Shown: positions 4,808-7,920 of the stretch, piece after piece
Numbering within the stretch: the stretch's first letter is position 1
Layout: every line of letters begins with the position of its first letter
NCBI GenBank assembly: GCA_017472105.1
Contig: JAFUQY010000158.1
Coordinates: 1-7,920, forward strand
Reading direction: 5' to 3'
Source of the DNA: Clostridia bacterium
GTDB lineage: Bacteria > Bacillota_A > Clostridia > Oscillospirales > CAG-272
DNA: 7,920 nt
Notes under the pieces: model-generated
Database searches by the model: none
What the model saw: only the letters and a program-made list of their open reading frames with translations
What the model was told of the DNA's origin: nothing
Program-made: the position numbers and the translations under genes

Positions 4808-6016
4808 TTATGATACTCGGAACGTCTTCGCAAGACCGCCTTCGGCTGTTTCACGGTAGCGGAAGTTCAGGTCGCGTCCGGTCTCGTACATTGTCTGCAC
4901 AACCATGTCGAAGGAAATCTTTCTCGTTTCGGAGAGGAAGTTCGCAAGGCTGAGCGCATTGATCGCACGCATCGCCGCAACCGCGTTTCTCTCGATGCAC
5001 GGAATCTGAACCAGACCGCAGATCGGGTCGCAGGTCAGTCCGAGATGATGCTCGAGCGCAACCTCCGCGGCGTATTCGATCTGCCCGATGGACATGGAGT
5101 GAAGCTCACAGAGAGCAGCCGCCGCCATGGAGCACGCCGTTCCGACTTCCGCCTGACAGCCGCATTCCGCACCGGAAATGGACGCGTTCTTTTTCACGAG
5201 CGTTCCGATCAGACCCGCAACCGCGAGCGCATTGATGACCTGATCGTCGGAGAAGCCCTTCTGCTCCTGCATGTACCGGAGAACGGACGGCAGAACCGCA
5301 CACGCACCGCAGGTCGGAGCCGTGACAATCGTGCCGCAGTCCGCGTTCTGTTCGCTCACCGCAAAGGCATACGCGCAGACGAGACGGTTTTCGCGGGTGT
5401 TCGCGGATTCGTCAATGTGGCGCTGGTTGTAGAGATACTGCGCCTTCTTTTCGACGTTCAGACCTCCCGCAAGCGTACCGCGTCCCTTCAGACCGTCGGC
5501 GATGGCATGACGCATGACGTCCCATACCTCGTGCAGGAAGAGCTTGATTTCCTGTCCCTCGTGCTCGTACACGTAGTCGGACAGACGGATGTTCCGGTCG
5601 AGACATTTTTCCGCGATTTCCGTGAAGGAGGAGTCCTCGTAAACGTCGGGAAGATCGTATTCCTGCCGTCCCTCGATGACGATATCGCCGCCGCCGACGG
5701 ACATGACGCGCATTTTCGCCGTTTCCTTGCCGTCCGTGTCGTATGCGATCAGATCCATCGTGTTGTCGTGGGGCAGCTCAATCGTGCGGTCAACGCGGAA
5801 TTCCACTTCGCACTTGCCCTCGTCAAAGGTTTCCAGAATTGCAGTGTCGGTCAGGTGCCCCTTGCCGGTTTCCGCGAGCGAGCCGTACAGAATCGCCTTG
5901 TAGGATGCGGCATCGGGGTTTTCCTTTCTAAAAATCGCGGCGGCCTTCTGCGGACCCATGGTGTGGGAGCTGGACGGGCCTTTGCCGATTTTGTAAATCT
6001 CTCGGATTGACTTCAT
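4808..6016 (-). CDS. sdaA: L-serine ammonia-lyase, single-chain, iron-sulfur dependent
   Basis: Converts L-serine to pyruvate and ammonia in the cytoplasm using a [4Fe-4S] cluster rather than PLP; the enzyme class is oxygen-labile. The 402 residues fuse a short beta domain (about 1-120) to the alpha domain (about 125-402). The beta signature GPSSSHTMGP is at 13-22. Alpha landmarks are TAPTCGAC (232-239), SGAECGCQAEVG (281-292), LTCDPICGLVQIPCIERN (327-344) and ETGRDLNFRYRET (378-390). C287, C329 and C340 have the 42- and 11-residue spacing of the cluster ligands known from the Legionella enzyme. It is about 50 residues shorter than E. coli SdaA, has no ACT domain, and ends in FRVS without the terminal Cys seen in the E. 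coli and Legionella enzymes. GGAGG (6022-6026) supports ATG 6016; a longer in-frame start at 6196 runs into the previous gene. No clear promoter was found in the 82-bp gap upstream. Confidence 0.94.
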   Translation of the reverse strand: MKSIREIYKIGKGPSSSHTMGPQKAAAIFRKENPDAASYKAILYGSLAETGKGHLTDTAILETFDEGKCEVEFRVDRTIELPHDNTMDLIAYDTDGKETAKMRVMSVGGGDIVIEGRQEYDLPDVYEDSSFTEIAEKCLDRNIRLSDYVYEHEGQEIKLFLHEVWDVMRHAIADGLKGRGTLAGGLNVEKKAQYLYNQRHIDESANTRENRLVCAYAFAVSEQNADCGTIVTAPTCGACAVLPSVLRYMQEQKGFSDDQVINALAVAGLIGTLVKKNASISGAECGCQAEVGTACSMAAAALCELHSMSIGQIEYAAEVALEHHLGLTCDPICGLVQIPCIERNAVAAMRAINALSLANFLSETRKISFDMVVQTMYETGRDLNFRYRETAEGGLAKTFRVS

Positions 6017-6048
6017 ATAAACCTCCAAATTACGGAAAATCGTTTCTG

Positions 6049-6087
6049 AAAAAATCAGGACGAACATAAACGAATATGCCGCCCTGA
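6049..6087 (-). terminator. Intrinsic terminator between the carbohydrate-binding-like gene and sdaA
   Basis: On the minus strand TCAGGGCG (6087-6080) pairs with CGTCCTGA (6062-6055), with one G-U pair. Inner pairing CATA/TATG (6078-6075 with 6068-6065) lies inside the loop, and six T follow (6054-6049). It begins 11 bp after the upstream stop codon. The T run ends only 22 bp before the sdaA Shine-Dalgarno, leaving no room for a full promoter downstream of it. Confidence 0.8.
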
Positions 6088-6098
6088 CGGAAAATGCC

Positions 6099-7028
6099 TT
6101 ATTTTTCTTCTGTGATGTAGCCTTCCGCGGCAAGACGGGCATAGAGCTCCTGCGTCTTTTTCTTGCGGCGGAGTGCGGGAACGAAAATGCATGCACCGAT
6201 ACCGACGATCACAGCTGCAAGCAGGATGTAGTCAACCCAGCCGGGAACGCTGTCTCCGAACACGGCGCTCTTGCGTTCGGTCTTCGCGGTGGACTTGGTT
6301 ACAACGGCGGTCTGATCCGCGTATTCGGTGGAGCCGTCGGAGAACTGTACGTCACGGACGCTCAGGTTCTTGGAAACGAGAGCGTGAGTGGACGCGGTGA
6401 TGTCAAGATTGATGCCTTCCACAACCAGCGCGTGGCTGGACTGGACAGGTGCGTTCGCCTTGAACCTGCCGCCGAGCAGGTTGACGACGCGTCCCTGAAT
6501 AGCCTTGCCTTCGGGAGAGGTCACGTTGATGTCCATTTCGCCGTCCACGAAGGAGAAGTCCGCGTAATCGCTGTAAACGCCGTAGGTGCCTGCGGTGATG
6601 GTGTACTTACCGTCGATGAGGCGGATTTTCTGGGTGCTGTCCTGGGAAATGAGGTACAGACCGATTTCGCCCGCTTCGATGGTGAGGGAGCCGGAACCCT
6701 TGAAAATCACGGTGCCGGAGAAGGAAATGCCGTACTTTGCCGCCTTGATATAGTTGTCGCCCTTGAGAACGACGGTTGCGTTCTTCGGAAGACGGAGGCC
6801 GTACGCGTCATTGGTTTCGATGTGCAGATTGGTCAGGGTGAGGATGTCGTAGCGGTTTGCCCAGTCGTAGCCGGGACCGCGTTCGTTCTTGGTCGCTTCC
6901 GCGATGTTGACGGTCTTGGTGACAACGTCGGCGGCGGAAACGGTATCGGGCATAACGAGCATGCCGAGAGAAAGCACCATGGTCAGTGCCAGAATTGCAG
7001 AGGTGATGGAAAGCCGGATCTTTTTCAT
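6099..7028 (-). CDS. Secreted, membrane-anchored carbohydrate-binding-domain-like protein
   Basis: A 309-residue predicted surface protein. Residues 1-32 form a signal peptide (MKKIRL, hydrophobic core, VSA before AD). Residues about 35-245 are beta-rich with repeated short strands and G-turns (ATVVLKGDNYI, GTVIFKGSGSLTIEAG, IRLIDGKYTITAGTYGVY, VVNLLGGRFKANA), the pattern of a right-handed parallel beta-helix resembling the Cthe_2159-type carbohydrate-binding domain family. A C-terminal membrane helix (about 265-286) is followed by RRKKK and a 19-residue cytoplasmic tail, so the bulk faces outside with a single anchor. There is no LPXTG sorting motif and no catalytic site that I can identify. 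AAAGGCG precedes ATG 7028; the in-frame ATG at 7049 lies about 3 nt from the predicted transcription start, so it is refused. It has its own promoter and terminator and is likely monocistronic. The ligand is unknown. Confidence 0.68.
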   Translation of the reverse strand: MKKIRLSITSAILALTMVLSLGMLVMPDTVSAADVVTKTVNIAEATKNERGPGYDWANRYDILTLTNLHIETNDAYGLRLPKNATVVLKGDNYIKAAKYGISFSGTVIFKGSGSLTIEAGEIGLYLISQDSTQKIRLIDGKYTITAGTYGVYSDYADFSFVDGEMDINVTSPEGKAIQGRVVNLLGGRFKANAPVQSSHALVVEGINLDITASTHALVSKNLSVRDVQFSDGSTEYADQTAVVTKSTAKTERKSAVFGDSVPGWVDYILLAAVIVGIGACIFVPALRRKKKTQELYARLAAEGYITEEK

Positions 7029-7058
7029 GTGGTCGCCTTTCTGATACATATTTCCTCT

Positions 7059-7087
7059 ATTTTATCATAGATGAAAGAAAATATCAA
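7059..7087 (-). promoter_or_regulatory. Sigma-A promoter of the carbohydrate-binding-like gene
   Basis: On the minus strand, TTGATA (7087-7082) and TAAAAT (7064-7059) are 17 bp apart, with a TGA extended -10 immediately before TAAAAT. The predicted start is near 7052, giving a leader of about 24 nt that contains AAAGGCG before ATG 7028. This placement decides between the two candidate start codons. Confidence 0.85.
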
Positions 7088-7146
7088 GAGAGATTCCGTG
7101 ATTTGTGCAGTTTTCAGCGTGACAAAAGATTGCCGTCACAGAAACT

Positions 7147-7662
7147 TCACCTGTTCCGCGGCGGGAAAAATCCCTCGAGCGCGTCGGTGAGCCGGAGAAT
7201 GAGCGCTTCGCCGATGCCGGAGAGGAGAATCAGAGTTTCCAGCGGCACGGAATCGTTCTCGGTCATGAACGCATACAGCGGAGCGAGCAGGAGCAGGGAA
7301 ACGGACGCGAGAATCCCGACCGTGCGGCGGAGAAACAGACCGACCGTACTGCGGCGGCGCTTTTCCGTCATGGAGAGAAGCCACGCGATCAGGAGAATCC
7401 CGGTCAGCACGAGAAGAACGGGGAAGGAGATCGCGTAATGCTGTGCGAGCATGTCATGCGCCCACTCCATCCACGTCTCCGTCTCGCCGCTGGAGGAAAT
7501 CATCACGCCCGCAGTCACACGGCAGAGCACAACGAGGAGAACCCCGGCGAGAAACAGTCCGAGATTGATCCGTTTCCAGCACGGCGAGGGCTTCTTCCGC
7601 TCAAAAACCGTGACTGCGGCGAGGAAAACCGTGAGAAAAACGGCGGAGATGAGATAGATCAT
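7147..7662 (-). CDS. Small multi-pass membrane protein of unknown function
   Basis: I do not recognise this 171-residue protein. It has four or five hydrophobic segments, about 2-20, 33-54, 78-97, 113-133 and possibly 140-157. Basic loops (ERKKPSPCWKR at 21-31 and EKRRRS at 100-105) by the positive-inside rule are cytoplasmic, placing the N-terminus outside if four helices cross. The loop 55-77 (SSSGETETWMEWAHDMLAQ) would be external. No catalytic motif or known domain is evident. The ATG overlaps the stop of the upstream nitroreductase-like gene by 4 bp (ATGA), with GAGGA about 12 nt upstream, so the two are probably translationally coupled. No convincing terminator follows: a GTGAC/GTCAC hairpin near 7119-7139 lacks a T run. 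Confidence 0.7.
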   Translation of the reverse strand: MIYLISAVFLTVFLAAVTVFERKKPSPCWKRINLGLFLAGVLLVVLCRVTAGVMISSSGETETWMEWAHDMLAQHYAISFPVLLVLTGILLIAWLLSMTEKRRRSTVGLFLRRTVGILASVSLLLLAPLYAFMTENDSVPLETLILLSGIGEALILRLTDALEGFFPPRNR

Positions 7663-7920
7663 TCGATAATCACATCCTCAAGGGAGCGCTTCGGGACATA
7701 GTGCAGATTTGCCTTGTCGCGGTAGTATTTCGTCGAGCCGGACGCGGGCACGTTGCAGATGAAAACGGTCTCGTCCGGGATGCCGAGCGCGAGCAGAACG
7801 ATGGGGCGGTACTTCTTCGGAATCAGGAGCTGTCTGGAAACCTCGTCCGGCTTGAACGCACCGATCATACAGCCGCCCATGCCCGCTTCACATGCCTGGA
7901 GCATGATGGTCTGGCTGGCG
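7659..7920 (-). CDS. Nitroreductase-family protein, C-terminal part (cut by window edge)
   Basis: The open frame continues beyond 7920, and only the last 87 residues are visible. They read ASQTIMLQACEAGMGGCMIG, then AFKPDEVSRQLLIPKKYRPI and VLLALGIPDE, then KYYRDKANLHYVPKRSLEDVIIE. The alternation of an Ala/Gly-rich helix (...QACEAGMGGCMIGAF), an IP-centred turn and a hydrophobic LLALGIPDE strand is characteristic of the C-terminal half of FMN-dependent nitroreductase-like oxidoreductases, which use NAD(P)H to reduce nitro compounds, flavins or quinones. The N-terminal FMN-binding arginine region lies outside the window, so substrate and subfamily cannot be judged. An internal ATG at 7904 is not a start, since the conserved helix extends upstream of it. 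It is probably the first visible gene of a two-gene unit with the membrane protein downstream. Confidence 0.78.
   Translation of the reverse strand, partial: ASQTIMLQACEAGMGGCMIGAFKPDEVSRQLLIPKKYRPIVLLALGIPDETVFICNVPASGSTKYYRDKANLHYVPKRSLEDVIIE

Noticed and set aside
4127..4813. Plus-strand open frame (228 codons) opposite the ParB-like gene
   Set aside because: The minus-strand frame carries the DGHTRALAAYRAG motif and sits in tight linkage with sdaA; the plus frame begins in the exporter promoter and has no recognisable domain.
5045..6010. Plus-strand open frame (321 codons) opposite sdaA
   Set aside because: Antisense shadow of a well-supported serine dehydratase gene; composition is Arg/Val/Asp-skewed and no domain or ribosome site is evident.
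6017..6196. N-terminal extension of sdaA by 60 codons
   Set aside because: It would overlap the 3' end of the upstream gene and the terminator, and encodes no conserved sequence; GGAGG at 6022-6026 and the family start MKSIREIYKIG support 6016.
6384..7070. Plus-strand open frame (228 codons) opposite the carbohydrate-binding-like gene
   Set aside because: Antisense shadow; the opposite strand has signal peptide, anchor, promoter, ribosome site and terminator, while this frame has none of these.
7119..7139. Possible terminator after the small membrane protein gene
   Set aside because: GTGAC/GTCAC gives only five base pairs with an 11-nt loop and no T run follows on the minus strand.

Overview
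The window reads as chromosomal DNA of a low-oxygen Gram-positive bacterium, most likely a clostridial member of the Bacillota. The evidence is AGGAGG-type ribosome binding sites, near-consensus sigma-A promoters, a Firmicutes-style L10 leader with an attenuator, a long iron-sulfur L-serine dehydratase and a moderately high G+C content. This placement is inferred from gene style; the sequence contains no rRNA or other decisive taxonomic marker. Nothing here is phage, insertion sequence, CRISPR, tRNA or rRNA.

Layout. Plus strand, 1-2241: a perfect TTGACA-17-TATAAT promoter drives an L10-binding leader with an intrinsic terminator, then rplJ (L10) and rplL (L7/L12), closed by a strong terminator. 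The gene after rplL is not rpoB, as it is in many bacteria, but a separately promoted pyridoxamine/pyridoxal kinase. A hairpin terminator at about 2247-2284, usable from both sides, separates the two strands.

Minus strand, 7920-2289, read right to left: the C-terminal end of a nitroreductase-family protein overlaps by 4 bp a small multi-pass membrane protein. Next comes a secreted, membrane-anchored carbohydrate-binding-domain-like protein with its own strong promoter and terminator. Then a single-chain L-serine ammonia-lyase is followed, in the same frame and only one codon after its stop, by a ParB/sulfiredoxin-fold-like protein of unknown role. Last is a half-size ABC exporter with its own promoter and a structured leader.

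How the genes relate. rplJ-rplL make the L10(L12)n ribosomal stalk, and their leader carries the elements for autogenous attenuation. PLP salvage and serine dehydratase are both amino-acid-metabolism functions but are not co-transcribed, and this serine dehydratase type uses an Fe-S cluster rather than PLP. I see no convincing new multi-gene system. The best leads are regulatory or architectural: the arrangement of inverted repeats around the ABC-exporter promoter, the stop-codon-plus-one-codon junction between sdaA and the ParB-like gene, and the cysteine-enriched serine dehydratase.
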